DNA of 64,000 nucleotides. Origin: Humulus lupulus. Taxonomy: Eukaryota; Streptophyta; Magnoliopsida; Rosales; Cannabaceae. The stretch is from the NCBI RefSeq assembly GCF_963169125.1, contig NC_084801.1, positions 78,309,696 through 78,373,695 of the forward strand, in the 5' to 3' direction. A program made the translations under genes and the position numbers. Shown in pieces: positions 12,205-23,850 of the stretch (position 1 is its first letter; each line of letters opens with the position of its first letter). The notes under the pieces are model-generated. The model ran no database searches and had not been told where the DNA came from. It saw only the letters and a program-made list of their open reading frames with translations.

Positions 12205-12418
12205 GGTGTTTACTTTGACTCAGACTAATGCGGAGGCTAGCCCCTTGGTTGTGACAAGTCAGATTTCTAGTGTTTTATCTTCTTATACTGCATTGTTTGA
12301 TTCTGGAGCTACCCATTCATTTGTGTCTGCTAGGGGTTTTTAGAATTTATTGCCGACTGAGGAACTGGTAGTCTCTAATAGGTGGATTAGAGCTTTACCA
12401 ATAGAGGTAGATGGTAGG
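12205..12418 (+). pseudogene. Tekay A protease, N-terminal part
   Basis: Aspartic protease start: the active-site patch ALFDSGATHSF lies at about 12292-12325. An in-frame TAG follows at 12342-12344. The frame is cut at 12418 by the solo LTR 12419-13466. The five bases 12414-12418 (GTAGG) recur at 13467-13471, and the reading frame resumes exactly there. Confidence 0.85.
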
Positions 12419-13000
12419 TGTTGATCGCGTTTTTGGCCAACGACGTGAGAATGTCAAAAACGATAAAGCCTTCAAGAGAAATTAAACGACACAGACAATT
12501 TTGAACAGAAAGTAAATAACACACGCAATTTTTATAGTTGTTCAGCCCCAATATGTTGGTAATAGCCTAATCCACTTAGAGATATGATTATTTATCTACA
12601 CTCAAGATCAGATGAACCTGTGTCAACTGAGTTTCTTCAGTGTAGATTCTCAGAATACAAGAGTTCTTTCAAGAAAAACTACTCTCTCTCTCTCTAGAAA
12701 ATTCAGATCAAACTCAAAATTTCCAAAAGTCCTTTTCTGATCTCATAAGCCATATATTTATAGGCTTAGGATCATACATCTGATATCCCATAGGATCGGG
12801 ATATTTTATTATTCTTATTATATTTAAATTACAAAAATATTCAAAATGTAATAGAACACCAAATTTGTGGGAAGAATGAGAGATTGTTGCGTATGCTAAG
12901 ACCGATTTTTGTTGAAGCCATTTCTGGGAATCTTGACGTAGTCTGTTCTACCTGGTTGATGAATATCACCTTCTGGTCGGCCATACTTCTACTGGGCAGT

Positions 13001-13140
13001 CATGCACTTAGCCGGTAGGACATGCACTTGGCTGGTAGGACATGTACTTGGCTGGTAGGACATGCACTTGGCTGGTAGGACATGCACTTGGCTGGTAGGA
13101 CATGCACTTAGCTGGTAGGACACGCACTTGGCTTGTAAGA
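13001..13140. repeat. 20-bp tandem repeat, 7 copies
   Basis: Seven direct copies of CATGCACTTGGCTGGTAGGA with 0-4 mismatches each. The open frame at 13102-13380 is a by-product of this repeat. Confidence 0.95.
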
Positions 13141-13290
13141 CATGGTCATGTCCGATCGGCCAAATCTATGCCTGGTCGGACAAAATCATGCCTGGGCAGA
13201 CAAGGTCATTCTTGGGCAGACAAGTCACTCCTAGGCAGACAAGTCACTCCTGAGCAGACAAGGTCATTCCTGGTCGGTCATGACACTTCT
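13141..13290. repeat. Degenerate ~17-20-bp repeats
   Basis: Continuation of the array in a diverged form, with recurring (A/G)GCAGACAAG and GGTCATTCCTGG-like blocks. Probably older units of the same minisatellite. Confidence 0.6.
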
Positions 13291-13471
13291 CAAGCCAGTC
13301 AAAATTCTTCAATGGCCTACTCGGTTACTCCTAAGCTAGATCACTTTATCACAACTCTGAGGAGCCAATATATTTATTGACTTATTAATGTGTCTTTTAT
13401 GGACCATGTACTACCACTTGTCACCTCTATTTCCACGTCAGCGATCTCCATATTTTGGGGATAATAGTAGG

Positions 13472-14586
13472 GAATTGTTTGCCGATTTGATTGAGCTTGC
13501 GATGGATGACTTCGATATGATCCTAGGGATTGATTGGCTATCAAAGTATGGGGCGACAATTGACTGCAAGCGCAGGATGGTGACTTTTGAACCAGAAGGG
13601 GAGGTACCCTTTGTATTTGTGGGAACAGGTGGTGGACCGCAGGTACCTATGATTTCAACATTAAAGGCTAGTGACCTGATGCAGGGAGGTTGCATAGGAT
13701 TCTTAGCGAGTGTTGAGGATATCTCTAAGGTTGTGTCGGTTGGACCGGGGGAGACCAGATTGGTATGCGAGTTTCCAGATCTATTTCCAGCAGATCTGCC
13801 AGGGCTGCCACCGCAGTGGGAAATTGATTTTGTTATAGAGTTGGTACCAGGATTGGGGCCAGTATCTAGGACACCTTACAAAATGGGTCCGGCAAAATTG
13901 AAGGAGTTGAAGATTCAGTTGTAGGAATTACTGGATTTGGGGTTCATCAGCCGAGTTTCCCGCCATGGGGTGCTCCAGTGTTGTTTGTTAAGAAGAAGGA
14001 TGGATCTCTTAGGATGTGTATTGATTATAGGGAGCTGAACAAGTTGACCATCAAGAATAAGTACCCACTGCCTAGAATTGATGATTTGTTTGACCAGCTG
14101 CAAGGAAAGACGGTTTTTTCTAAGATAGATCTCCGATCAGGTTACCATCAGTTAAGGATCAAAGTGGAGGACATACAAAAGACTGTTTTCCGCACAAGGT
14201 ATGGACATTATGAATTCCTAATTATGCCCTTTGGATTAACCAATGCCCCAGCAGCTTTTATGGACATGATTAATAAGGTTTTGAAGGATTATTTAGACAA
14301 GTTCGTGATTGTGTTCATCGACGATATTCTGTTGTACTCACAGTCAGAGACGGAGGACGAGCAACATCTACGTTTGGTATTGCAGCATTTAAGAGAGCAT
14401 AAGTTATACACTAAGTTCAGTAAGTGCGACTTCTGGCTACCACAAGTTACATTTCTGGGCCATATCGTTAGTAAGGAGGGGATTCTGGTTGACCCAAGTA
14501 AGGTTGAGGCGGTAAGAAATTGGCCTAGACCGAGCAATGTTCCTGAAGTGAGGAGTTTTCTAGGATTGGTAGGATATTACCGGTGA
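13472..14586 (+). pseudogene. pol: Tekay A protease C-terminus and reverse transcriptase (broken)
   Basis: The frame resumes after the solo LTR with ELFADLIELAMDDFDMILG, the C-terminal protease part, then the linker into RT (CEFPDLFP patch near 13770). A TAG at 13921-13923 replaces a Gln codon, and a frameshift occurs near 13960. RT is clear at 13978-14586: [20 protein letters not shown] (about 13981-14040), the [10 protein letters not shown] patch, and the catalytic FIDDILLYS (about 14314-14340) with both aspartates intact. The frame stops at 14584-14586 (TGA for CGA, a CpG transition) inside GYYRRF. This enzyme would copy the RNA to DNA inside the particle. Confidence 0.9.
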
Positions 14587-15291
14587 TTTGTTGAGGGGTT
14601 CTCCAGAATAGCTACCCCATTGACAGAATTGACAAAGAAGAAGAAAAAGTATGTCTAGACAGACTGATGTGAGAACAGTTTCAAAGAGTTGAAGCGGCGA
14701 CTGATCACAGCGCCAGTACTGAGTTTGCCGATAGATAATGAGAATTTTGTGGTTTATTGCGATGCTTCCAGACATGGTTTGAGGTGTGTGCTGATGCAAG
14801 TTGGTAAGGGGATAGCCTATGCATTGAGACAGTTGAAAGAATATGAGTAGAGATATACACCGACCAAAGGATTTTAAAGTACTTCTTTACTCAGAAGGAT
14901 CTAAGTATGTGCTAGAGATGGTGGTTGGAGTTGGTTAAGGATTACGATTGTGATAACATGTACCATCCTGGGAAGGTTAATGTTGTTGCTGATGCATTGA
15001 GCCGGAAGGGCCTAGGATAGCTATTCAGTTCGAGACAAATATCCGATAAGCCAGCAGATGAGATGACTAGAGCGAGTATAGAGTTGGTGGTTGGTCAGTT
15101 AGCCAACATCACTCTTCAGTCTACGCTCCTTGAGAGGATCAAGGTGGCATAGGGGAAATGATTCCCAGTTGAGGGGTTACAGGGAGAACGTCTTAGTCGG
15201 AGCGGCTAAGGACTTTTAGATGAATTGTGTTCTGATGGATTGTGATATCCGACGGGTGATTTTAGATTAATCACATGCCACTCCCTATTCC
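14587..15291 (+). pseudogene. Tekay A RNase H and connection region, heavily decayed
   Basis: Homology continues without an open frame. PLTELTKKKKKYV followed by TAG appears at about 14617-14658. The RNase H start (VVYCDASRHGL) is at about 14750-14785, and a decayed [11 protein letters not shown] patch at about 14990-15010. Several stops and frameshifts separate them. This links RT to the integrase frame at 15292. Confidence 0.7.
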
Positions 15292-15649
15292 TTGCATCCG
15301 AGTACGACGAAGATGTACCAAGAACTGAGAGCTTTGTATTGGTGGTCGTGCATGAAAAGGGATGTGGTGGATTATGTGGCCAAGTGCATAACTTGTCAGC
15401 AGGTCAAGGCTGAACATCAGAGGCCAGCAGGATTGCTGCAGCCTCTGGGGATTCCAGAATGGAAATGGGAAGATATCACCATGGACTTCGTGGTTGGTTT
15501 GCTGAAGACCGTGGGTCAGCATGACTCGGTGTGGGTGATTGTGGATAGGTATACCAAGTCTGCCCACCTTTTACCTGTAAGGACGACTTATACTATGGAG
15601 CAGTATGCCGAGTTATATGTGAAGGAAATCGTTTGACTTCATGGGGCTC
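15292..15649 (+). pseudogene. Tekay A integrase, N-terminal part
   Basis: Integrase zinc-binding region HPSTTKMYQEL...CITCQQVK (HHCC-type, about 15295-15405) followed by the start of the catalytic core, DFVVGLLKTVGQHDSVWVIV (about 15484-15543), which holds the first catalytic Asp. A TGA at 15634-15636 replaces CGA, a CpG transition. The gene is cut at 15649 by Athila A. Bases 15645-15649 (GGCTC) are repeated at 39962-39966, where integrase resumes in register. Confidence 0.9.
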
Positions 15650-17573
15650 TGATGGACCCAAAACGGGTATGTTTTAAAAATTTATACTCGCAAGCGCACG
15701 AATCATATATGGAATATAGTGTTCGTGTAAGCACGGGATCGTACGCAAATGAGTTGTCTAAAATAAAAAAGAAAACTATTTAAATCAAAAGTAATAAATT
15801 CTAACCTAGCTCCAAAGATTGATGAGTTTTAATGTTATGAACATAAAATAAAAGATTGAAAAATAAATCTATTTAAGAGAATAAAAATAAACCAATAATG
15901 ATTTGAAAATAAGTGCTAAAAGAAAAGATTATTAAGATACTAGAATCCACAAAATGTAAGTTTAATAATATTTATTAGTATATTGATTCCCAAGTTTTAG
16001 TGATAGTTAAAATAATTCAAACTATCATTTTCTAAATAGACTTATAATTTTAAGCACAAATTACTTCTAAAAAGATAGGATTTTTCTTCACTTTTCAAAA
16101 ATTATAATTTCAAAGTATTTAATGTGAATCAACCTAATGAAACAACAAAAAATCAAATAACATTATTTAAGGCAAAACATAATATTTTTGTTCTAAGTAT
16201 GGATGTGTACAATTTAATGACACATCTTACACAAAGAATATTATGTTTTTGCAAAATGAAGAACAAAGTGCATATTATCTAACAATCCAAAATATGAGAT
16301 ATTAAAGATGAAAGACATATATGAAGAAGAAAAATCCATTAACTTTGTTGCATTACAAGGGAAATCAACATACAACATAAATATTACCTAGTTACAAGTT
16401 GCTTCATCATGATCTTAATAATCTTATGAAAAAGATTAGAAGCATATAACTAGAGTAGAAATGACAAAATAAATGACATACATACTTGAAAATGCTCTTG
16501 AAAAACCCAAATTGGAAGAGAGAAAATGGTAGAAGAAGATGGTAACCCAAAAATTAAGCACCCTAAAATGGTCTTAAAATTCCATATTTATAGTCAAAAT
16601 GAGATTATTAAAATAATCAATTTAAATTAATTAAATTGATTAGATTAATTAAATAAAATAAATATGGTATGTAGAGGTAAAATATAGGGTGTAATGATGA
16701 TGGTGTGGTGAAAATATGTAGAAAAAAGGGTAAAAAGTTGGCATTTTGAACATAGGGGACAAGTGGTACACTTGGGCAATTTATGGGCTCAAGAAGGGAA
16801 ATAGCAGTAATGTGGTGGCTGGGTGTTGGATGGAGAAGTGAAGAACCGGGCCAAGTGGCTGGCTTTGGGACGAAAAGGAGGACACGGGAAGGGACTTCTT
16901 GCTAAGGCTGGGTGATAGCCGAATAATGAAGGCTTCAGCTGAGGCAGGCGTGGACTGAAGCAGGTGGGAGCTGCTGTTTTACGGCTGGGCAAGGAAGTGG
17001 TGAGGTGAACGGCTGGGCAGGAAAGAAGCTTCAGGAGGCCAGGCATTGGCCCTGGTAGCTGGCGGCCCAGCTGACAGCTGGGAAGAATGGCTCGAAAGCA
17101 GCAGGTGAAGGTTGGGCTTCGACTTGGACCTATTGACTGCTTTTGGTATTTCCATAATACCAACTTTTCTTTCTTTTCTATCAAAAATGCCAATTTTCCT
17201 TCATTTTCCTTGCTTTTTCTAGAGCAAAAAATACAACAACTTCTCTAAAAAAAATAAACATAAATTAAATTAAAACTAAATATTTTCAATAATAAAATAT
17301 ACAACATAAGTTCCATGAAAATATTAATTAAAATTTAATTTCAATAAAATCATATTTTTAGCATTCAAACTAACAACACTAATTTTAAATAATTAGATTA
17401 CAACATAGAACAATAAAATATCTATAAAAACACACAAAAATATATAAAATCAAAATAAACCCAATAAATTAAAAAATTACTTTAAAACTTAATAAATCAA
17501 TTAAAAACTCGAGAATTAAGCAATAATTATCACATAAAAAGTGGTAAAATAACTCTATTTTGTAGAGTTATCA
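15650..17573 (-). repeat. 3' LTR of Athila A
   Basis: 1,924-bp LTR reading TGATGGACCC at its left edge and GAGTTATCA at its right edge, closely matching 38020-39961. The open frame at 16789-17193 (-) has a counterpart in the partner LTR (39161-39535) and is an LTR feature without known domains. The rest is AT-rich. Confidence 0.93.
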
Positions 17574-18091
17574 CACCCCCAAACTTAAAGGTTTGCTAGT
17601 CCTCAAGCAAAAGAAAAATTAAAACACACATTATTTTTATTTTTTTATTGGTGATATAAAAATGATTTTCTCAAAAATTGCACAATGAAAATAATTCTAA
17701 AACATTAATAAGGATAAAAGTTAAGCTTATGTAATTAATTAAATTGTCAATTTATCTTTTAGAAAATAGGTTTTCATTAAAACTATTTTTCACTTAAACT
17801 TATAGGAAATAAGAGTGTTCTTGTTATGAAAAATGTAATTTTTGTTACAAGCAAAATTGTAATTAAAAACAAAGCTTAAGAATTATTAATATATTTAAGA
17901 GAACAAAACTCAAACTCAATCAAAAATTTTATCATTGAAAATGAAAAATATCACCAATTTTTTTTTTTAATTTTTATGAAAATGAACAAATTAAAAAAAA
18001 TTAACAAGACAACAAAATATATAAAAATATTTTTTTTCCCACAAACATAAATAAAACACAAAAATTAACACAAAACATAAAAATTAAAAAC
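17574..18091 (-). other. Athila A polypurine tract and 3' untranslated region
   Basis: Minus-strand AAGTTTGGGGGTG directly precedes the 3' LTR and is the polypurine tract (17574-17588). The remainder is AT-rich (poly-T and poly-A runs near 17940-18040) with no open frame. It is the 3' flank of the Tat insertion; 18092-18096 (AACGC) is the left TSD of that insertion. Confidence 0.8.
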
Positions 18092-18096
18092 AACGC

Positions 18097-18854
18097 TGTA
18101 CGCCCTGATTTTCCCACAGGCTGATTAACGAGTTGAGATACGGCCTAATCATGACTACCACGTGGACATCCCCAAGACTGGAGCTGCCGTCATAAGATCC
18201 TACCTCCTTAGCTCGAGGTAACCCAAGGGTTCGCCAAGATTGCTTAAGGACTGAGTCTGGACTCTGAAGACCACAGGTCGAGGGAATCATCCAGCTTGTG
18301 GTACGGGCTTGAGTTGGAGGCTGTGACCTTTTATAAAGTCAACCACGCAAGGTAAACGTGCATATATCAGACATCACGTGTCTGATATACCCCTGACTTC
18401 TCGGACACGCAGCAGGAACGTGCGTATTCAGACACCCACGACTGGGTTGGGCCGTGCGGCCCATTACCCCCTTTACCTATTGATTTGACCACACTAATGT
18501 GTCAGGTTTAGGAATTAATCATGAATGTCACAGAGTTGACATGATAGGTAAGAAGGTCACGGGATGACCTTCTTACCAACTCCCAGGTGCCTTCTCCTAT
18601 AAATATGGAGACTTTGGGAGTTAATAGAGGTAGGATTCTCTATTGTAAGAAATACCCTGTAAAAGAATACCCAGTATATAGTAATAATACTGACTAGTGG
18701 AGTAGAAGGAGTTTTAACCTTTGAACCACTTAAAAAACGTATTTTGTGTCAGCATTCCATTTCCAAGATCATTCATCTATTTCGGTTCAACATAAGCACT
18801 AATCCCTTTCTCTTTCTTTTCTTAATTACTTGTTGGAGAACAACCGCGTCAACA
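18097..18854 (+). repeat. 5' LTR of the Tat element
   Basis: 758-bp LTR identical in length to 29901-30658. A TATAAATA box lies at about 18598-18606 after CTTCTCC, a fair candidate for the LTR promoter. Ends TG...CA. Confidence 0.93.
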
Positions 18855-18875
18855 GTTTGGTGCTTTCATTGAGAG
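18855..18875 (+). other. Candidate primer-binding site of the Tat element
   Basis: TTTGGTGCTTTCATTGAGAG begins one base after the LTR, where the primer site should be. I do not confirm which tRNA it matches. Confidence 0.6.
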
Positions 18876-18909
18876 TAAGTTCGATTAGTGCTGTCGCAAA
18901 CATCCAACT

Positions 18910-21048
18910 ATGGTGACTACTCGATCTAGACATGGTAACGAGACGGAACAGCATGATGGGCAGGAGGCTCATCATGTTGCCATCCCTGGTGAACAAATTC
19001 CTGAAGTCCAACAGCGGCCAGGCAAACAACCGGCGGGCCAAGACGACACTGGAAGTTCGGCGCCCCGGCCACCTAATCCGAACCCATGTTATTACACTGC
19101 GATGGAGATGGAGAATGCTCAGCTGAGGAGCCAGCTAGCAATAGCTAACCAGCAGATCAAGGATGTGCTGGCTCGACTACCCCATCTCACAACCGACGCT
19201 AACGTCGGAGAGAGGCGAGGCGAGGCTCCTAAGTCTCGCCGGGGTAATCGGTCCAGGCATAGCCGCTCGGATAGACTTCCGATAGCCAACTCCACTCCTT
19301 CATCGCACCGTCGAGAGGCAAACTTCGGAGAAGTTCCTAGAGCCGAACAACAGCAGTACAGCCGTTCGGTCAAAACTTTGACTCCCAGCTCCCAACCAGC
19401 CTCGAGCGTGCCCAGGAGAGCTCAAGGAAATTGTAGAAAGAGGTCCGGGGAGGGCTCACAACATCAGCCCGTCCCCAATAGTCGTCCTGCACCTCGTCCA
19501 GATCGCCAGGCGCGGGACCCGCAGATTGCCTGGGCCGAAAGGCCCCCACCTAACTTGATTCGTCTTGACGGAACCAGGAATGCGTATAAGGTCAGGCATC
19601 CTCCCTCTCCAATAAGATATCCATCTCCTCCTCGGCCCGTCCAAGATATTCCAGCCTATGGAAGTAGCAGGAGAGGCCCGCCTTCCGCTGGGTCCTCCCG
19701 ACGAAGCAGGGCGCCGAGCGAAGGCCTAGATCCTCACCACCAAAGGCGGACTCCGAACCTATCTAACAGGAGCTACTGGACCTCCAGTCGCCGGAGCGAC
19801 CTCTCTGGCGGTGACCTGCATTAGCGTCTAAGTTTGGCACAAAGCCCTCGAGCCACCCAAGGGGGCAACCGCTCAGGGGGGGCCCTGTCCGAAGTACATA
19901 ATGGTGGGAATGCCCCAAATAACCTATCTCAAGATAGGAGGGGCAATAACCCACAAAATATGTACAATGGATCCGGAGCTGTTGAACAGCCCCGGAATAA
20001 CCAAGAACATCAGGACCAAACCCTCGAGCGCCTGACCCAGATGGAGGAGCTGATGAGGAAGCTCCTGTCGGAGAAAGTGAAAGATGAGTACGATTCGGGG
20101 GACGAGATGGAGCTCTTCGCCCCCGGCATAGCAGCAACGGCGTACGCACCTAGTTTCCGTATGCCGCACCTGTCCAAGTTCAATGGAGATGGAGATCCGT
20201 CGGATCATCTGGGGATGTTCAACACCCTGATGATGGCCCACAACATTGGCCCCGAGCTGAGATGTTTGATATTCCCTTCCACATTGACAGGACCAGCCAG
20301 GCAGTGGTTCAAGCAAAGCAAAAGACAGTCAACCATCTCCTGGAAAACCTTCTCAGCTGATTTCAAAAGGGCATTCCAAGCCTCCCAGGCTGCCCGCGTT
20401 CAGGCCGACTCTCTGGCTAACGTGAGGCAGTAGCCCGGCGAAACCCTGAAGGCTTACCTGAGCAGGTTTGTGAACGTCGCTGCTCGGGCCAGAGACGTGA
20501 ATGGCAGCTCCAAGCTCATGGCCATGAGGACTAGAATCCTCGTCGAAGGGGAACTCTGGAAAGATATACAAAGAAAGGGAGTTAGCTCGGTGAACGAATT
20601 CCTTAACAGGGCCCAGGAATGGATCAACTTGGAGGAGGCCGAAGCCTCAGCTGCAGGGACCGGCCAGGTCCCTGATCAGCCCGCTGGAGTGGGGACGGAG
20701 GTCGTGGCAGCGACCCAAAACGTCACACAGAACAACCAGCTCGGTGGAGGCAAAAGAAAGGGGAATGGCCAGGGTAGCCAGCACGGCCAAAAGAAGAATA
20801 AGTCCATAGACAAGTTTAAGCCCGTCTACGCGACTTATACAGAGCTCACCCAGTCTAGGGAGAATATCTTGCTAGCCAACTCTACTTGCCTCCCCTGGAA
20901 GAGGTCGGAGCCATTGAAGCACCAAAAGGGGAAGAGAGACACCTCCAAGTTTTGCCGCTTTCACAACGATGTTGGCCACAATACTGATGATTGTAGGCAT
21001 TTGAAAGATGAGATCGAGACTCTCAGCCGGGCTGGCCCCTTGGCTTAG
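18910..21048 (+). pseudogene. gag: Tat gag (three in-frame stops)
   Basis: Single reading frame starting MVTTRSRHGNETEQ, broken by TAG codons at 19822-19824 and 20431-20433 and ending with TAG at 21046-21048. The first ~300 codons are Arg/Pro/Ser-rich and low in complexity. The capsid region (about 20155-20650) has MPHLSKFNGDGDPSDHL, PARQWFKQ and SWKTFSADFKRAF, typical of Tat gag. A zinc-finger-like CRFHNDVGHNTDDC lies at about 20955-20996. The 20431 stop sits where a Gln codon is expected (RQQPGETLK-like), a C-to-T change. Gag and pol are in different frames. Confidence 0.88.
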
Positions 21049-21140
21049 TACGTGCAGAATAAGGTTCCAGCAAGTCGACCTGCTCTCGAAGTCCCGCCCA
21101 GTCAGCCCGGGTCTCAGGTAGATCAGGACGCCCTCCTCCC

Positions 21141-21998
21141 ATGATAGGAGGGGAGATATCCACCATCTCTGGAGGTCCGCATATGGCTGGCATGAGCAGG
21201 GGCACCCAGAAGAGGTACATGAAAGAACTCAAGGCGCATAATGGAGTAGAATTTGTCCCAGAGCAGCGCTTGCTAAAGCAGCAGTGATTGGAGAAGCAAC
21301 CGGTCATTTTTACGGAGGAAGATGCAGGCCATGTCCAGTTCCCTCACAATGACCCTCTGGTTGTAGCAGTTCAGCTCGCTAATCGGAGGGTTAGGAGGGT
21401 GCTGATCGACAATGGGAGCTCAGTGAACCTCCTATTCCGGTCCACATTAAAGAAGATGGGTTTGACTATCGCTGAGCTGAAGGCGACCTCCATGATGCTG
21501 TATGGTTTTTCGGGAGAAGGATCGGCGGCCGTAGGGACGATCAAGCTAATGATCACCCTAGGAGAAGGACCTCGGACAGTCTCCAAACTCCTCAAGTTCT
21601 TGGTCATCGACTGCTCCGCTTCATATAACGCAATTTTGGGATGACCTACGCTCATAGCTTTTGAGGCCGTCACTTCCATCCGCCACCACGCGATGAAATT
21701 CCCTACTTCCACGGGAATATGCACTGTCCATGGCGATTAGCTCGCTGCCAGGGAATGCTACAACATTTCCATGAAGGGAAAATTTAAACCCGGGCAGCTG
21801 GAAATGGCCATCCAAGGTGGTGAAGAGGAATCTCCGGAACCCTTAGCTGATCGTGAGAATGAAAAACCTCAAAGCGCCGAAGGGGAAAATATCATCTTAA
21901 GTGAGGATATCGACCCCCGAATAGGCGAGGACAGATCCGAGCTCTAGGATATTGAGGAGATCGAAGAAGTAAGCATCGATACGCAGAACCCGTCACGG
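21141..21998 (+). pseudogene. pol: Tat protease region of pol
   Basis: Pol frame opening at about 21141 (MIGGEISTISGGP). A TGA lies at 21285-21287. The protease patch VLIDNGSSVNLLF is at about 21399-21437 (D-N-G-S in place of the usual D-S/T-G, a form common in Tat), and YNAILG at about 21625-21641 is followed by TGA. Two further TAG stops occur near 21738 and 21945 before RT. The frame itself is continuous, so decay here is by nonsense mutations rather than indels. Confidence 0.85.
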
Positions 21999-23513
21999 AT
22001 GGTCAAGCTCGGCAAAAACCTCTGTAGCGAGAGGAAAACAGAGCTGATTAGATTTCTGCGGGATAAACTGGATGTGTTTGTGTGGTCACATGAGGACATG
22101 GTGGGAATCAGCCCGAGTGTCATCATGCACACACTTCATCTGGATAAAAGTGTTCCTGCAAAGTCCCAGAAGCAGAGACGCCTAGGAACAACCCGGGCTG
22201 AAGCCTTAGAGGAAGAAGTAGCCCAGCTCAAGAAATGCGGCTTTATCCGTGAAGCCAAGTTTCCGATTTTGGTCGCCAACCCCATGCTGGTCCCGAAACC
22301 TAACGGGAAGTGGCGGACCTGCATCGACTTCTCCGACCTGAATAAAGCCTGCCCCAAGGATTGTTTCCCATTGCTAAGGATTGACCAATTGGTGGATGCC
22401 ACGGCGGGGCACGAGCTCATATCCTTTATGGACGCGTACTCAGGCTACAATCAGATGGCCATGAATCCGGCGGACCAGGAGCACACCAGCTTCATGACCC
22501 CGACTAACGTTTATTGTTACAAGGTCATGCCGTTCGGGCTGAAGAACGCCCGTGCTACCTATCAGAGGTTAGTGAATATAATGTTCGCAGACCAGATCAG
22601 AAAAAACATGGAAATGTACGTTGATGACATGCTAGTCAAGTCAAAGACTGCTGATAACCATGTTTCCGACTTGGAAGAATGCTTCAAGATACTACGAGAG
22701 TATGGCATGAGGCTTAATCCACAGAAGTGCACTTTTGGAGTCGCGTCGGGAAAATTCGTGGGTTTCATCATCAATACCCTAGGAATCGAGGCAAACCCCG
22801 ACAAGATCAGATCATTACTCGAGCTTCCCTCACCCAGGTCGCGCAAAGATGTCCAAGGCCTGACAAGAAGGGTGGCAGCCCTCAACCGGTTTATTTCGAA
22901 GTCCACCGATAAGTGCTTGCCATTCTACAACCTGCTCCGAGGAAATAAGAAGTTCGAATGGACAGAAGAGTGCGAAAGTGCTTTCCTCGATCTGAAGGCA
23001 CATCTGGCCGAGCCACCCGTACTATCCAAACCAAAAGCAGGAGAGCCTCTTTTTCTCTATCTAGCTGTCACAGAGGGTGCAGCTAGTGTCGTATTAGTAC
23101 GGGAAGAAGACCGGATTCAGAAGCCAATCTATTACATCAGCAAGAGACTTCTCAAAGCTGAATCCCGGTACCCGTTGATGGAGAAATTGGCGTTCATCCT
23201 TATCACGGCCTCGCGAAAGCTCAGGCCGTACTTCCGGTCCCACTCAATACACGTCATGACCGATCACCCTTTAAGGCAGGTTTTGCAAAAACCTGAAGCA
23301 TTGGGACGCTTGTTAAAGTGGGCAATCGAACTCAGTCAGTTTGAAATTTTGTACACTCCGCGAACTGCTATAAAAAGTCAGGCCCTGGCCGATTTTGTAG
23401 CAGAGTGCACAGGATTCCGGGAGGATCCTACAGAAGACTCACCCCAGGTCACCTCGTCCCAGGCATCGTGGATGATCTTCGTGGATGGTTCATCCAACGA
23501 GAACGGCTCTTGA
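21999..23513 (+). pseudogene. pol: Tat reverse transcriptase and first RNase H
   Basis: Open for 504 codons. RT: WRTCIDFSDLNKACPKDCFP (about 22311-22370), FMDAYSGYNQ, MPFGLKNARATYQR (Arg where most have Pro or Ala), and catalytic YVDDMLVKS (about 22617-22643) with both Asp present. RNase H follows from about 22980 (PLFLYLAVTEGAASVVLVRE, with Ala for the first catalytic Asp of the usual YLA/YCD patch, as is normal in Tat), ISKRLLKAESRYPLMEKLA and MTDHPLRQVL. The frame then enters WMIFVDGSSNENGS and stops at a TGA (GGA to TGA). Confidence 0.92.
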
Positions 23514-23850
23514 GCAGGAATCATTTTGATATCCCCCGAGGGACATAGATTCCACTCGGTGCTGAGATTCGGATTCAAGGCCTCCAACAACGAGGCCGAG
23601 TACGAAGCTTTATTGGCCGGGCTAAGGATAGCCCAGGAGCTGAAGGCGAACTCCGTCCAGTGCTTCAGTGATTCCCAGCTCGTGGAAAACCAGGTTCTGG
23701 GCGAATATCAAGCACGGGGACCCAAGATGGTTTCCTATCTAGCAAAGATAAAGGTTGAGCTATCCGCGTTCGGGCGAGGCTCGATCAAGCAGATACCTCG
23801 GGAGCAGAACGCCAACGCAGACGCTCTTGCCAAGCTCGCCACCTCCGGGG
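23451..23850 (+). pseudogene. Tat second RNase H (archaeal-type, aRNH)
   Basis: A second, separate RNase H domain between the retroviral-type RNase H and integrase: MIFVDGSSNENGS (first Asp), then after the TGA at 23511-23513 AGIILISPEGHRF, NNEAEYEALLAGLRIAQEL (Glu), CFSDSQLVENQVLGEY (Asp) and REQNANADALAKLA (last Asp). The four acidic positions of RNase H1 are visible. A dual RNase H is the known hallmark of the Tat group. It probably helps remove RNA primers or template during reverse transcription. Confidence 0.9.

Larger units (their letters stand above)
12419..13466 (-). mobile_element. Solo LTR (family 1) inside Tekay A protease
   Basis: 1,048-bp insert beginning TGTTGATCGC and ending GGGATAATA, flanked by a perfect 5-bp TSD, GTAGG (12414-12418 and 13467-13471). 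There is no primer site, polypurine tract or coding region, so this is a solo LTR left by LTR-LTR recombination. Its ends resemble the solo LTR at 31868-32750 (TGTT...GGATAACA), and both have a TTCAGCC/TTCAGGC block 100-140 bases in. A TATAAATATA box on the minus strand near 12760-12770 suggests that minus is the sense direction. A CT microsatellite (about 12682-12696) and a 20-bp tandem array (13001-13140) lie inside. Superfamily not assigned. Confidence 0.85.

Noticed and set aside
13001..13290. CRISPR-like array
   Set aside because: Units are contiguous without unique spacers, and this is plant nuclear DNA.
13102..13380. 92-codon frame rich in GRT/DKS repeats
   Set aside because: A by-product of the 20-bp tandem array inside a solo LTR.
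16789..17193. 134-codon frame in the Athila A LTR with a copy at 39161-39535
   Set aside because: LTR-internal, Pro/Ser/Arg-rich, no domain; the two copies drift like non-coding DNA.
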